NCBI RefSeq assembly: GCF_016772275.1
Contig: NZ_CP065425.1
Span: forward strand, 1,216,001 to 1,280,000
DNA: 64,000 nt
Source: Heyndrickxia vini
Lineage (GTDB): Bacteria; Bacillota; Bacilli; Bacillales; Bacillaceae_C
Direction of reading: 5' to 3'
Of this stretch, positions 8,342 through 18,424 are shown piece after piece. The position numbers were made by a program, and so were the translations under genes. The notes under the pieces were generated by a model. The model saw only the letters and a program-made list of their open reading frames with translations, was not told the origin of the DNA and ran no database searches. Positions within the stretch are counted from its first letter, which is position 1, and each line of letters starts with the position of its first letter.

Positions 8342-10726
8342 TTGAGTAAAAGCATTAAAAAAGCGGCTGTCCTAGGTTCAGGAGTTATGGGATCTGGAAT
8401 TGCTGCACATTTAGCGAATATTGGGATTCCAACTTTGCTATTGGATATCGTGCCCAAAGAATTATCGGACGAGGAAAAAGCAAAAGGGCTAACATTAGAA
8501 GATAAAGTTGTTCGTAATCGGTTTAGTGATCTTGCTTTAAAAAAATTGCTGAAGCAAAAGCCGGCACCGCTAACGACAAAAGAAAATCTTGCACTCATTC
8601 AAGCGGGTAATTTAGAAGATGATCTAACGAAATTATCTGAAGTTGACTGGATTATAGAAGTTGTTGTAGAGAAATTAACAATAAAAAAGAATGTTTTTGA
8701 AAAGATTGATCAACATCGTAAGCAAGGAAGCATTGTCAGCTCAAACACATCCGGGATTTCTGTAGAAGCAATGGCAGAGGGAAGATCGGATGATTTTCAA
8801 AAGCATTTCCTTGGTACCCACTTTTTCAATCCACCAAGATATTTAAAGCTTCTTGAAATTATACCGACAAAACATACGGATCCAGAAGTTTTACAATTCA
8901 TGAAAGTGTTCGGTGAAGATGTTCTTGGAAAAGGCGTCGTTGTTGCAAAGGATACACCAAACTTTATCGGAAACCGTATCGGCACATACGGACTTTTAGT
9001 AACTGTTCAAGAAATGCTCAAAGGCGGGTATAGCGTTGGTGAAGTAGATTCTATAACAGGTCCGCTAATTGGTCGCCCAAAGAGTGCAACCTTTAGAACG
9101 CTAGATGTCGTTGGATTGGACACATTCATTCATGTCGCGAACAATGTGTATGAACAAGTAGATGGAAAAGAAAAGGAAGTATTTGATGTACCTGAATTTA
9201 TGAAGAAAATGTTCGAAAATGGTTGGTTAGGAAGTAAAAGTGGTCAAGGCTTTTATTTGAAAAAAGGTAAAGAGATATTAGAACTTGATCCACATACACT
9301 TGAATATGAAGAACGAAAAAAGTTAAAAGCACCTTCATTAGAAATAGCGAAGCAAGTTAAAGGTTCAGCTAATAAAATGAAAGCGCTTGTTTATGCAGAG
9401 GATAAGGCAGGTTCACTACTTTGGAATATTTTTGCGCCGGTCCTCATTTACTCAGCAGAATTAGTAAATGTAATTGCGGATGATATCGTCTCAATTGACA
9501 ATGCGATGAAATGGGGATTTGGTTGGAAACAAGGTCCTTTTGAGGTATGGGATGCAATCGGGGTTGAAAAATCAGTAGCGAAAATGAAAGAAAGCGGTTT
9601 GATTGTTCCAACATGGATTGAGGAAATGTTAAATAAAGGAATTACTTCTTTTTACAAAGAAGAAAATGATGAAACGACTTTTTACCACGAGGGTGAGTAT
9701 AAAAAGGTAGAACAAAATCCTAAAGTAATTAATTTAAAGCAATTAAAAAATCAAGGAAAACTTATCAAGAAAAATACTGGTGCAAGCTTAATTGATTTAG
9801 GAGATGGCGTCGCATTATTAGAATTCCATTCACCTAACAATGCGATCGGTTTCGACATTATTCAAATGATCAACTATTCCGTGGATGAAGTGGCAAAAAA
9901 CTATAAAGGCTTGGTGATAGGAAATCAAGGAAAGAATTTCTGTGTCGGAGCTAATTTAGCATTAATGCTTATGGAAGCACAGGATGATAACTTCTTTGAA
10001 CTTGATATGGTCATCAAACAATTCCAAAATGCGATGATGAAAATCAAGTATAGTCCAAAGCCTGTTGTGACTGCACCGTTTTCCATGTCATTAGGCGGCG
10101 GGGCCGAGGTTTGTTTACCTTCCGCACACATCCAAGCAACAATGGAAACATATATGGGATTAGTTGAGTGTGGTGTAGGCTTGCTGCCAGGGGGCGGCGG
10201 AAATAAAGAACTCTATATTAAACACTTAAAGAATATGCCAAATGGCGTTGATTTTGATTTACAAAAAGTAGCAAATAAAGTATTTGAAACCATTGCAATG
10301 GCAAAAGTATCTACTTCCGCTGAGGAAGCAAGAATGAACAATTTCTTAAGTAATGCTGATGGTATAAGTGTAAATCCGGATCATCAATTATATGATGCAA
10401 AACAAGCAGTACTTGCATTGGATGCACAAGGGTATAAACCACCTGTCAGACAAAAGGTGCCAGTCGTAGGTGAAACGGGTTATGCAACATTATTATTAGG
10501 TGCAGAAGGAATGTATTTATCAGGATATATTTCTGAGCATGATTTAAAAATTGCAAAGAAAATTGCCTATGTCATTGCCGGCGGTAAAGTACCATACGGT
10601 TCAAAAGTTGATGAACAATACTTACTTGACTTAGAAAGAGAAGCTTTCCTAAGTTTAATTGCTGAACCGAAAACACAACAACGTATGCAATACATGCTTG
10701 TAAAAGGAAAACCATTGAGAAACTAA
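8342..10726 (+). CDS. fadN: 3-hydroxyacyl-CoA dehydrogenase / enoyl-CoA hydratase FadN
   Basis: Bifunctional beta-oxidation enzyme. The N-terminal NAD Rossmann domain opens with LGSGVMGSGIAAHLANIG. The dehydrogenase C-terminal domain spans about residues 190-390, and the C-terminal enoyl-CoA hydratase/crotonase domain (about 480-700) has NQGKNFCVGANLA and MSLGGGAEVC. The frame extends to 8273 across the FadR operator. TTG 8342, 8 nt after AAGGAGG, gives MSKSIKKAAVLGSG and 794 aa, close to B. subtilis FadN. It is first of the fadN-fadA-fadE operon. Confidence 0.95.
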   Translation: MSKSIKKAAVLGSGVMGSGIAAHLANIGIPTLLLDIVPKELSDEEKAKGLTLEDKVVRNRFSDLALKKLLKQKPAPLTTKENLALIQAGNLEDDLTKLSEVDWIIEVVVEKLTIKKNVFEKIDQHRKQGSIVSSNTSGISVEAMAEGRSDDFQKHFLGTHFFNPPRYLKLLEIIPTKHTDPEVLQFMKVFGEDVLGKGVVVAKDTPNFIGNRIGTYGLLVTVQEMLKGGYSVGEVDSITGPLIGRPKSATFRTLDVVGLDTFIHVANNVYEQVDGKEKEVFDVPEFMKKMFENGWLGSKSGQGFYLKKGKEILELDPHTLEYEERKKLKAPSLEIAKQVKGSANKMKALVYAEDKAGSLLWNIFAPVLIYSAELVNVIADDIVSIDNAMKWGFGWKQGPFEVWDAIGVEKSVAKMKESGLIVPTWIEEMLNKGITSFYKEENDETTFYHEGEYKKVEQNPKVINLKQLKNQGKLIKKNTGASLIDLGDGVALLEFHSPNNAIGFDIIQMINYSVDEVAKNYKGLVIGNQGKNFCVGANLALMLMEAQDDNFFELDMVIKQFQNAMMKIKYSPKPVVTAPFSMSLGGGAEVCLPSAHIQATMETYMGLVECGVGLLPGGGGNKELYIKHLKNMPNGVDFDLQKVANKVFETIAMAKVSTSAEEARMNNFLSNADGISVNPDHQLYDAKQAVLALDAQGYKPPVRQKVPVVGETGYATLLLGAEGMYLSGYISEHDLKIAKKIAYVIAGGKVPYGSKVDEQYLLDLEREAFLSLIAEPKTQQRMQYMLVKGKPLRN

Positions 10727-10778
10727 GCAAATCAATTAACTAATAGATACGAATTGCTAAATGAAAGAGGGGAATCAA

Positions 10779-11954
10779 ATGCGTGAGGCAGTAATCGTAG
10801 CTGGTGCAAGAACGCCGGTTGGAAAAGCTAGTAAAGGGACACTTGCAAATGTTAGACCGGACGATCTAGGTGCTTTAGTTGTTAAAGAAACATTGAAGCG
10901 TGCGGGGAATTATGAAGGGAATATAGATGATTTAATTATTGGCTGTGCGATGCCGGAAGCTGAACAAGGATTAAATATGGCGCGTAATATTGGTGCATTG
11001 GCAGGCCTTCCAAATACGGTACCTGCGGTAACAGTTAACCGTTACTGTTCATCAGGCCTTCAATCAATCGCCTATGGTGCAGAAAGAATCATGCTTGGAT
11101 CATCAGATACAGTACTAGCGGGTGGAGCGGAATCTATGAGTCTAGTACCAATGATGGGCCATGTTGTCCGCCCGAATGCTACTCTTGCAGAAACGGCTCC
11201 TGAGTATTATATGGGAATGGGGCATACAGCCGAACAAGTTGCACAGAAGTTCGGCGTTTCACGTGAAGATCAAGATGCATTTGCAGTAAGAAGTCACCAA
11301 AAGGCGGCAAAAGCGATCGCTGAAGGAAAATTCGCAGACGAAATCGTGCCGGTAGATGTTACACTTTGTTCTGTCGGAGCAGATAATAAATTGGTTGAGA
11401 AAAAAATTGTATTTAGTCAGGATGAAGGGGTTCGTCCTGAATCGAGTGTAGATGTACTTGGAAAATTAAGACCGGCATTCAATCTTAAAGGATCAGTAAC
11501 AGCAGGAAACTCTTCTCAAACAAGTGATGGAGCAGCAGCTGTGTTATTAATGGATCGGGAAAAGGCTGTGTCACATGGACTTGCGCCGATGGCTAAATTT
11601 CGTTCATTTGCAGTAGCCGGCGTGCCTCCGGAAATTATGGGAATCGGACCGGTTGAGGCAATCCCAAGAGCATTAAAAATTGCGGGACTGGAACTATCAG
11701 ATATTGGCTTATTCGAATTGAATGAAGCTTTTGCTTCTCAATCCATTCAAGTCATTCGCCAGTTAGGAATAGATGAGGAAATTGTCAATGTAAACGGGGG
11801 AGCGATTGCTCTTGGACATCCATTAGGCTGTACGGGAACAAAATTAACATTATCCTTAATCCATGAAATGAAAAGACGCAATGTTCAGTTCGGTGTTGTG
11901 ACTATGTGTATAGGCGGCGGTATGGGTGCTGCAGGTGTTTTTGAATTAATCTAG
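10779..11954 (+). CDS. fadA: Acetyl-CoA acyltransferase (3-ketoacyl-CoA thiolase) FadA
   Basis: Thiolase catalysing the last step of beta-oxidation. The nucleophilic Cys is in [10 protein letters not shown]; the second-site motifs are [14 protein letters not shown] and MCIGGGMG. It has 391 aa, typical length. The ATG at 10779 follows AGAGGGG and is preferred over the ATG at 10761. It lies 52 nt after fadN and 30 nt before fadE in the FadR-controlled operon (B. subtilis yusL-yusK-yusJ order). Confidence 0.95.
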   Translation: MREAVIVAGARTPVGKASKGTLANVRPDDLGALVVKETLKRAGNYEGNIDDLIIGCAMPEAEQGLNMARNIGALAGLPNTVPAVTVNRYCSSGLQSIAYGAERIMLGSSDTVLAGGAESMSLVPMMGHVVRPNATLAETAPEYYMGMGHTAEQVAQKFGVSREDQDAFAVRSHQKAAKAIAEGKFADEIVPVDVTLCSVGADNKLVEKKIVFSQDEGVRPESSVDVLGKLRPAFNLKGSVTAGNSSQTSDGAAAVLLMDREKAVSHGLAPMAKFRSFAVAGVPPEIMGIGPVEAIPRALKIAGLELSDIGLFELNEAFASQSIQVIRQLGIDEEIVNVNGGAIALGHPLGCTGTKLTLSLIHEMKRRNVQFGVVTMCIGGGMGAAGVFELI

Positions 11955-11984
11955 AAAATTAACATCGTTTAGGAGGAAGATAAA

Positions 11985-13760
11985 ATGACTAATCAGGCAG
12001 GTAAATTAATTAAAGGTGGAAGCTTTTTAATTGAGGATATTTCTTTTGAGCAAATGTTTACTCCAGAGGATTATTCCGATGAACAAAAAATGATCGCGAA
12101 AACAACCGAAGATTACGTAAATAATGAGGTTGTTCCACAAGTAGAATATTTGGAAAAACATGAATTTGAGCGTTCTGTTAAACTATTAAAATCTGCAGGT
12201 GATCTAGGTTTGTTAGGTGCAGATGTTCCTGAGGAATATGGCGGTTTAGAATTAGATAAAGTAAGCTCAGCATTAATTTCGGAAAAAATGGCTAAAGTCG
12301 GCGGGTTCTCCATTTCCCACGGTGCACATGTAGGGATTGGATCCTTACCAATCGTGTTATTCGGCAATGAAGAGCAAAAGAAAAAATATTTGCCATTACT
12401 TGCAACGGGTGAAAAACTGGCTGCCTATGCATTAACAGAACCAAGCTCGGGCTCTGACGCATTAGGTGCAAAAACGACGGCAAAATTAAATGAAGCAGGG
12501 ACACATTATATTTTGAATGGTGAAAAACAATGGATTACTAATGCTGGATTTGCAGATGTATTTGTTGTATACGCAAAAATCGATGGGGATAAATTTTCAG
12601 CCTTTATCGTGGAACGTGAATATCCGGGAGTATCAACAGGTGCAGAAGAAAAGAAAATGGGAATTAAGAGTTCTTCGACACGTACATTAATTTTAGAAGA
12701 TGCAGAAGTTCCAGTTGAAAACTTACTCGGTGAGGTTGGAAAAGGGCATAAAATTGCATTTAACATCTTAAATATTGGCCGCTACAAATTAGGTGTAGGT
12801 ACAGTTGGCGGTTCAAAAAGCGCATTTGAAATTACTGTGAAATATGCAAACCAACGTAAACAATTTAAAACACCGATTTCAGCATTCAATTTAACGAAAG
12901 AAAAATTAGCAACAATGGCTTCTAAAATTTATGCAGCAGAAAGCTCTGTATACCGTACAGTAGGTCTTTTTGACGAAAGAATGAGCCATGTTGATGTAAA
13001 AGATGGCCAAGAGATTGCAAATTCAATTGCCGAATATGCGATTGAATGTTCATTAAACAAAGTATTTGGCTCCGAAGTTCTTGATTATGTAGTAGACGAA
13101 GGTGTCCAAATCCATGGTGGTTACGGCTTTATGGATGAATATGAAATTTCACGAGCTTACCGTGATTCTCGTATTAATCGTATTTTTGAAGGTACAAATG
13201 AAATCAATCGTTTAATTGTTCCGGGAACATTGATGAAAAAAGCAATGAAGGGCGAGCTGCCACTTCTTCAAAAAGTCCAAAGCTTACAAGAAGAGCTTAT
13301 GATGATGATGCCGGAAGAAATTGGAGATGGCGCATTAGATCAAGAAAAATATTTAACACGAAGTGCAAAAAAAGTGGCACTAATGGTAGCTGGGCTAGGT
13401 GCACAAAAATTCGGTACAAAACTTGAACAAGAGCAAGAAGTACTTGTTAACGTTGCAGATATTATTTCTTTAGCCTATGCAATGGAATCTGTTGTTTTAC
13501 GTACGGAAAAGGCAATAGCTAAAGATGGCGTTGAAAAGAGCCAACAAAAAATTCTTTATACACAAATCTTCTGTCAAGAATCAATTAATGAAATTGAACA
13601 ATTGGCTAAAGAATCAATTGTAGCTATTGAAGATGGTGATACACTACGGATGATGCTATCTGCACTTCGTAAATTAACCCGTCATACGCCAATTAATGTC
13701 ATTGCTAAAAAACGTGAGGCATCAGTGAAGCTTATTGAAGCAGAACGTTTTGTCCTTTAA
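11985..13760 (+). CDS. fadE: Acyl-CoA dehydrogenase FadE
   Basis: FAD enzyme for the first oxidation step of long-chain acyl-CoA. At 591 aa it has the C-terminal extension of VLCAD-type dehydrogenases. It shows YALTEPSSGSDA (FAD/substrate binding), ITNAGFADVF and EGTNEINRLIV, which carries the catalytic-base region. AGGAGG lies 8 nt before the ATG. It is the last gene of the operon, ending at a strong terminator. Confidence 0.95.
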   Translation: MTNQAGKLIKGGSFLIEDISFEQMFTPEDYSDEQKMIAKTTEDYVNNEVVPQVEYLEKHEFERSVKLLKSAGDLGLLGADVPEEYGGLELDKVSSALISEKMAKVGGFSISHGAHVGIGSLPIVLFGNEEQKKKYLPLLATGEKLAAYALTEPSSGSDALGAKTTAKLNEAGTHYILNGEKQWITNAGFADVFVVYAKIDGDKFSAFIVEREYPGVSTGAEEKKMGIKSSSTRTLILEDAEVPVENLLGEVGKGHKIAFNILNIGRYKLGVGTVGGSKSAFEITVKYANQRKQFKTPISAFNLTKEKLATMASKIYAAESSVYRTVGLFDERMSHVDVKDGQEIANSIAEYAIECSLNKVFGSEVLDYVVDEGVQIHGGYGFMDEYEISRAYRDSRINRIFEGTNEINRLIVPGTLMKKAMKGELPLLQKVQSLQEELMMMMPEEIGDGALDQEKYLTRSAKKVALMVAGLGAQKFGTKLEQEQEVLVNVADIISLAYAMESVVLRTEKAIAKDGVEKSQQKILYTQIFCQESINEIEQLAKESIVAIEDGDTLRMMLSALRKLTRHTPINVIAKKREASVKLIEAERFVL

Positions 13761-13772
13761 TAAAATCTACGG

Positions 13773-13803
13773 AAATCCCTGATATATATTGTATCAGGGA
13801 TTT
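13773..13803 (+). terminator. Terminator of fadNAE
   Basis: AAATCCCTGATA/TATCAGGGATTT, 12-bp perfect stem, 7-nt loop, then TTTTTTC. Confidence 0.9.
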
Positions 13804-13870
13804 TTTTCTTATTTATCGCATGATAATAATGACTAAATAAGGTTGTTGTTTAAAATTTGGAGGCATCTGT

Positions 13871-15210
13871 ATGCGCAACTCTTGGAATCTCCTCAATAAA
13901 CTCCAGCAAAAAATTTATATTACTGTCAAGTTTAAATTTTGGGTAAGCCATTTCGTCGCATTACTTTGGATGGCTTTCTCAATTATTATTTCTTTACCTT
14001 GGATTTATGATTTAGCTAAAATCGTTACTTTCCCTATCGCAATAGCTATTATTTCTGGAATATCTTATATTCCGGGGTATCTAAATTCATTTCTAATTAT
14101 GAGTTTGTTGTTTGATAAACAACCCGAATTTAAAAATGAAGACCCAATAGAACCAGTTACTATTTTAATTGCGGCATTTAATGAAGAAAAAAGAATTTAC
14201 ACTACGTTAAAATACATTAAGAACCAAGATCATCGTGGGAAAATCACCATTCTGGTGATTGACAATGCTTCAAATGATCAAACGGTTGCAGAAGTAAAAA
14301 GAGCGATGGAAGAATTACAATTGGATATTAAATTGCTACGTGAAAAAAAGCGCGGAAAATTTTATGCATTAAATTTTGGATTACAGCAGGTAAAAACAAA
14401 CTATGTAATCACATTGGATGCGGATACCATTATTCATTCGTCTGCGGTAAGAAATCTTATCGCTAGAATAGAAAGTAGTCCAAATGATGTTGCTGCTGTT
14501 GCAGGTTCCGTTCTCGTTCGAAACAGCCTTATAATATTTGGACGAAAATTCAAGAATGGGATTATTTCTTAGGCATAGCTTCGATTAAGAGACTTCAAGG
14601 GTTATACCAAGGAACATTAGTAGCACAAGGTGCGTTTAGCATATATCGTACAAAGAATTTGAAAGAAATAGGTGGATGGCCAAATGCCATTGGTGAGGAC
14701 ATTGTAGTCACTTGGAGATTACTCGAAAAAAAGAAAAAGGTTTATTTTGAACCCCTTGCAGTAGCTTTTACCGATGTTCCCGCATCTTTGCCTCATTTTA
14801 TTCATCAACGTTCTAGATGGGCGAGAGGAATGATTGAAGGATTACAAGCAATCAAACCTTGGGAACAACCGCAAATATATACTAAATATTTAACGGGTGT
14901 GAACTTGATCATGCCCTTTTTAGACATCACCTACACCCTTTTTTGGATACCTGGTTTAATCCTGGCACTGTTTGGACATTATTGGATTGTTGGTCCGATG
15001 ACATTACTTGTCTTACCGTTAACATTAATAAGTTTTGGAATTCTCTATCTATATCAAAAGCGATTTGTGTTCCGTCCATTAAATTTAAAAATAAGAAACA
15101 ACATAGTTGGTTTTATTTGTTTTATTCTTTTCTACCAAATCATTATGTCCCCAGTTTCGACATATGGATATATTCAGGAGTTATTTAAAATGGAGAGGAA
15201 ATGGAAATGA
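13871..15210 (+). pseudogene. Family 2 processive glycosyltransferase, frameshifted
   Basis: Membrane polysaccharide synthase of the IcaA/PgaC/BcsA type, split over two frames. The first part (13871-14572) has two N-terminal TM segments, the nucleotide-binding DNASND and the DAD motif (TLDADT). Near 14528 the frame must shift by one missing base to continue as YNIWTKIQEWDYFLGIAS. The second frame carries GED (AIGEDIVVTW), QRSRW and three or four C-terminal TM segments, and ends at 15210. All catalytic motifs are intact, so the break is recent or a sequence error. GGAGG precedes the ATG. No neighbouring capsule or exopolysaccharide genes are present. Confidence 0.85.
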
Positions 15211-15331
15211 TGCTTTTTAATAATGCTTTGTTTAAGTTCTTTTATTAAAATAATATCTTTGAATTTCATTAAATAAGAAGGTAAAATAAAATTAATGTCG
15301 AATCATATATTTGATTAGTAGGTGGTGAATA

Positions 15332-15691
15332 ATGATGGCATTAACATTTTATTGGTACCCAAAATGTGGGACATGTCGTAAAGCAAAAAAATGGTTAGAA
15401 GTACATAACATTTCCTTTGAAGCCATACATATTTCTGAAAATCCGCCGACTCAAAAGGAATTAAAAGAACTTTATAAAAAAAGTGGCCTAGAGTTGAAGA
15501 AGTTTTTTAACACTTCAGGGCAAAAATATCGTGAACTAGGAATGAAGGATCGTATTAAAGCGGCATCCGAGGATGAGCTGTTAAGCCTTCTTGCTTCAGA
15601 TGGAATGCTTATTAAACGCCCCATTCTGACGAATCATGATAAAGTGACTGTTGGTTTTAATGAAGAGATGTATGAGCAAACTTGGTTATAG
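15332..15691 (+). CDS. yusI: ArsC/Spx-family thiol protein YusI
   Basis: 119-aa thioredoxin-fold protein of the ArsC/Spx family with an N-terminal CGTC (YPKCGTCRKAKKW) and the family pattern GMLIKRPILT. It resembles B. subtilis YusI, an arsenate-reductase-like protein lying between the fad genes and gcvH, as here. Arsenate reduction is not supported by context because no ars genes are near; a redox or regulatory role is more likely. Start at ATG 15332 or 15335 after AGGTGG. Confidence 0.88.
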   Translation: MMALTFYWYPKCGTCRKAKKWLEVHNISFEAIHISENPPTQKELKELYKKSGLELKKFFNTSGQKYRELGMKDRIKAASEDELLSLLASDGMLIKRPILTNHDKVTVGFNEEMYEQTWL

Positions 15692-15771
15692 TTTTAAGCG
15701 CCAGTTTTCTTGCTTGCAAAAGGGATTTATGTAACTATTATTTTTGAATAATCATTGGAGGGGTTTCTACC

Positions 15772-16155
15772 ATGAGTTTACCAAATGAATTACGTTATTC
15801 TGAAGAACATGAATGGGTGAAAAAAGAAGGAGAAAGTTTACGGATCGGTATCACTGATTTTGCTCAATCTGAGCTTGGCGACATCGTATTCGTTGAACTG
15901 CCAGAAGTAGGGGATGAAGTAAAAGTTAACGAACCATTTGGCAGTGTTGAATCAGTTAAAACAGTTTCTGAATTATATGCACCAGTAAGCGGAAAAGTTG
16001 TTTCTGTAAATGAAGAACTAAGCGACAGCCCTGAATTTGTTAACGAATCACCATATGAAAAAGCATGGATGATTGTTGTTGAACCAAGCAACGCTGCTGA
16101 ATTAGACGAATTAATGTCAGCAGAACAATACGAAGAAATGATTAAAGAAGACTAA
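15772..16155 (+). CDS. gcvH: Glycine cleavage system H protein
   Basis: Lipoyl carrier of the glycine cleavage system, also used in lipoate relay in Bacillus. It is 127 aa with the lipoylation motif [11 protein letters not shown], where the Lys is modified, and the canonical start [20 protein letters not shown] precedes the ATG. It is monocistronic, closed by its own terminator; gcvT and gcvP are not in the window. Confidence 0.96.
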   Translation: MSLPNELRYSEEHEWVKKEGESLRIGITDFAQSELGDIVFVELPEVGDEVKVNEPFGSVESVKTVSELYAPVSGKVVSVNEELSDSPEFVNESPYEKAWMIVVEPSNAAELDELMSAEQYEEMIKED

Positions 16156-16172
16156 TAAATATTAATAAATGA

Positions 16173-16203
16173 AAACACCTTGGGGCTAGTTTCCAAGGTG
16201 TTT
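16173..16203 (+). terminator. Terminator of gcvH
   Basis: AAACACCTTGG/CCAAGGTGTTT, 11-bp perfect stem. The T-tract is short, but it comes 18 nt after the stop codon. Confidence 0.75.
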
Positions 16204-16222
16204 GCTATATAAAGGATGAAAT

Positions 16223-16534
16223 ATGCTTATGAAAGTATGGACGAAGGAAGAAGTTATTCAGTATACGGAAAATGCCGATAATCTTGCTCTTTATTTTTAT
16301 ACTCCACTTTGTGGAACATGCCAGGTAGCAGGAAAAATGTTAGATATCGTAGAGAAAATAGTGCCGGAATTTGAATTTAGCAAAGCGGATTTAAATTATA
16401 TGCCTGAAATTGCCGCACAGTATTCCATAGAAAGTGTTCCTTGCTTATTGATTTTTCAAAATGGGGAATGTAAGGAAAAAATATATGCATTTCAATCAGT
16501 CACGAATCTATATGATGTACTTAAGCAATTCTAA
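16223..16534 (+). CDS. yusE: Thioredoxin-like protein YusE
   Basis: 103-aa thioredoxin fold with active site LCGTCQ in place of the usual WCGPC, and the cis-Pro motif SVPCLLIF. It is likely a cytosolic thiol-disulfide protein. It corresponds to B. subtilis YusE by motif and by position between gcvH and yusD. It has only a weak Shine-Dalgarno (AAAGGATG). Start at ATG 16223 or 16229. Confidence 0.85.
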   Translation: MLMKVWTKEEVIQYTENADNLALYFYTPLCGTCQVAGKMLDIVEKIVPEFEFSKADLNYMPEIAAQYSIESVPCLLIFQNGECKEKIYAFQSVTNLYDVLKQF

Positions 16535-16580
16535 TGATAAAAACTGCATATGTTTCTCGACAAATTTCTTGGGAAATAAC

Positions 16581-16616
16581 TAGATAGTGACTTGTTTAGA
16601 CAAGATAAGCTATCTA
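16581..16616 (+). terminator. Terminator of yusE
   Basis: Outer stem TAGATAG/CTATCTA and inner stem CTTGT/ACAAG, followed by TTTTTTTATTT. Confidence 0.75.
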
Positions 16617-16711
16617 TTTTTTTATTTATAAAAACATTGTTGAACGATTGATAAAGGATAAATTATTTGTTTCGTGAATTAATAATGTAAAAAGCATAGG
16701 GTGGGATCTGT

Positions 16712-17050
16712 GTGGACACATTATTCAAACGCGTATTAGTTGAAATAAATAGAAGAAATCATTTACAAGCACTCCTTCCAAGTCATCTAATTTCAATATT
16801 GTTCAAATGTGAAGATAAAACATGGGTTATGAATCTTTCAAAGGTACAATGCAATTACACATCATATATAGATAAAAAAGCTGATTTAGAAATACATGTT
16901 TCTAAACAAGCATTACAGGCATTGTTAAATGGAGATATTCGTCTATATCAATTGGTGAAATATGGTGAAGTTCAAGTGAGTGGATCCTATCGGCATTCTT
17001 TATTAGTGGAATCATTATTATGGCTGTGCAGAGAATACCAAGTAGCATAA
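16712..17050 (+). CDS. yusD: SCP2-like lipid-binding domain protein YusD
   Basis: 112-aa protein resembling the SCP-2 sterol-transfer fold, with LEIHVSKQALQALLNGDIRL as its most family-like stretch. It starts at GTG 16712 after AGGGTGGG. It corresponds by position to B. subtilis yusD, upstream of the met transporter. The function is unknown; a hydrophobic-ligand carrier role is inference from the fold. Confidence 0.7.
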   Translation: MDTLFKRVLVEINRRNHLQALLPSHLISILFKCEDKTWVMNLSKVQCNYTSYIDKKADLEIHVSKQALQALLNGDIRLYQLVKYGEVQVSGSYRHSLLVESLLWLCREYQVA

Positions 17051-17101
17051 CTTTTTTTTCGTCCAGTTCCAACGCTAACCAAGACGCATCCACTTTTGTT
17101 C

Positions 17102-17130
17102 TTGACGTTTTATTCTTACCATGCTAAAAT
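17102..17130 (+). promoter_or_regulatory. Sigma-A promoter of the metNPQ leader
   Basis: TTGACG (17102-17107), a 17-nt spacer and TAAAAT (17125-17130). Transcription would begin about 40 nt before the S-box aptamer. Confidence 0.75.
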
Positions 17131-17174
17131 CACTTTTGTACCTAATGAACTATTAAACAATTAAATAATAAACG

Positions 17175-17340
17175 TGCTCTTATCAAGAGAGGTGGAGGGA
17201 TGTGCCCGATGAAGCCCGGCAACCGTCAGTTAACTGAAATGGTGCCAATTCACACAAAGTATTTTTACTTTGGAAGATGAGAGAAAGGTTTCTATATTCT
17301 CATGCCTTTCTGCTCATTTTGCAGAAAGGCATTTTATTTT
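17175..17340 (+). promoter_or_regulatory. SAM-I (S-box) riboswitch with terminator
   Basis: Conserved S-box elements are visible: CTCTTATCAAGAGAGGTGGA, GGGA, GATGAAGCCCGGCAACC and a closing GATGAGAGAAAGG. The expression platform is an intrinsic terminator, TGCCTTTCTGC (17303-17313)/GCAGAAAGGCA (17321-17331), with a T-rich tail. SAM binding would terminate transcription before metN, which fits a methionine importer. Confidence 0.95.
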
Positions 17341-17395
17341 GGCTTTTAGTAAGAATAATAGGTAATATTCGTTGTTAGAAAGTAGGTGGGACATC

Positions 17396-18424
17396 ATGAT
17401 ATCTATACACAATGTAAAAAAGATCTTTTCAACAAAGGGTGGAAAAGTAACAGCTGTTGATGATATAAATCTTGAGATAAATAAAGGCGAAATTTTTGGT
17501 GTCATCGGCTACTCAGGTGCGGGAAAAAGTACACTTATTCGTATGCTTAATGGTTTAGAGATTCCGACAGAGGGAAGTGTTCTTGTCGCTGGTAAAGAAG
17601 TTTCCAAAATTAAAGGTGCCCAATTGCGACAAGCAAGACAAGAAATCGGCATGATTTTTCAACACTTTAATTTACTATGGTCTCGTACGGTACGGGAAAA
17701 CATCTCATTTCCACTTGAGATTGCAGGTGTTTCAAGGCAGGAAAGAAGTAAAAAGGTAGATGAATTAATTAAACTAGTCGGGCTTGAAGGCAGAGAGAAT
17801 TCCTATCCTTCTCAGCTAAGCGGTGGACAAAAACAGCGTGTAGGCATTGCTCGAGCGCTAGCCAATGATCCAAAGGTATTATTATGTGATGAGGCTACAT
17901 CCGCACTGGATCCGCAAACAACGGATTCTATCCTTGATTTATTAGTTGATATAAATAAAAGACTTGGATTAACCATTGTTCTGATTACCCATGAAATGCA
18001 TGTTATTCGAAAAATATGTCATCGAGTAGCTGTCATGGAAAGCGGAAAAATTGTTGAAATGGGAACAGTGCTAGATGTTTTTAAGAATCCTCAACAAGCA
18101 ATTACGAAAAAATTTGTTACACAGTTAACGGATCAAGAAGAGACGCAGGAAACTGCAAAACAACTATTAGAAAATTATCATAGCGGGCAAATTGTTAAAT
18201 TAACGTTTATCGGAAATTCCGCGGAACAACCGATTATTACAGATCTCATACGCAACTTTGAACTCTCGGTAAATATCATTCAAGGGAATATTTCGCAAAC
18301 ACAAAGTGGCGCATATGGAACGCTATTTGTTCATTTAAATGGCCAAACGGATGAAATTCATAAGGGAATTCAATATTTGCAACAGCAGCAGGTCGGACTT
18401 GAGGTGGTTAAAGCAAATGATTGA
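17396..18424 (+). CDS. metN: Methionine ABC transporter ATP-binding protein MetN
   Basis: ATPase of the methionine uptake system. Walker A is GYSGAGKST (about residue 38), the signature LSGGQKQR, Walker B VLLCDEAT, and a C-terminal NIL regulatory domain spans about residues 265-340. The frame opens at 17372, but ATG 17396 (MISIHNVKKIF) after GTAGGTGGG gives 342 aa, close to B. subtilis MetN. It is controlled by the upstream SAM riboswitch and overlaps metP by 8 nt. Confidence 0.95.
   Translation: MISIHNVKKIFSTKGGKVTAVDDINLEINKGEIFGVIGYSGAGKSTLIRMLNGLEIPTEGSVLVAGKEVSKIKGAQLRQARQEIGMIFQHFNLLWSRTVRENISFPLEIAGVSRQERSKKVDELIKLVGLEGRENSYPSQLSGGQKQRVGIARALANDPKVLLCDEATSALDPQTTDSILDLLVDINKRLGLTIVLITHEMHVIRKICHRVAVMESGKIVEMGTVLDVFKNPQQAITKKFVTQLTDQEETQETAKQLLENYHSGQIVKLTFIGNSAEQPIITDLIRNFELSVNIIQGNISQTQSGAYGTLFVHLNGQTDEIHKGIQYLQQQQVGLEVVKAND

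Noticed and set aside
17175..17340. T-box leader upstream of metN
   Set aside because: The conserved elements are those of the S-box aptamer; no T-box motif AGGGTGGNACCGCG is present.
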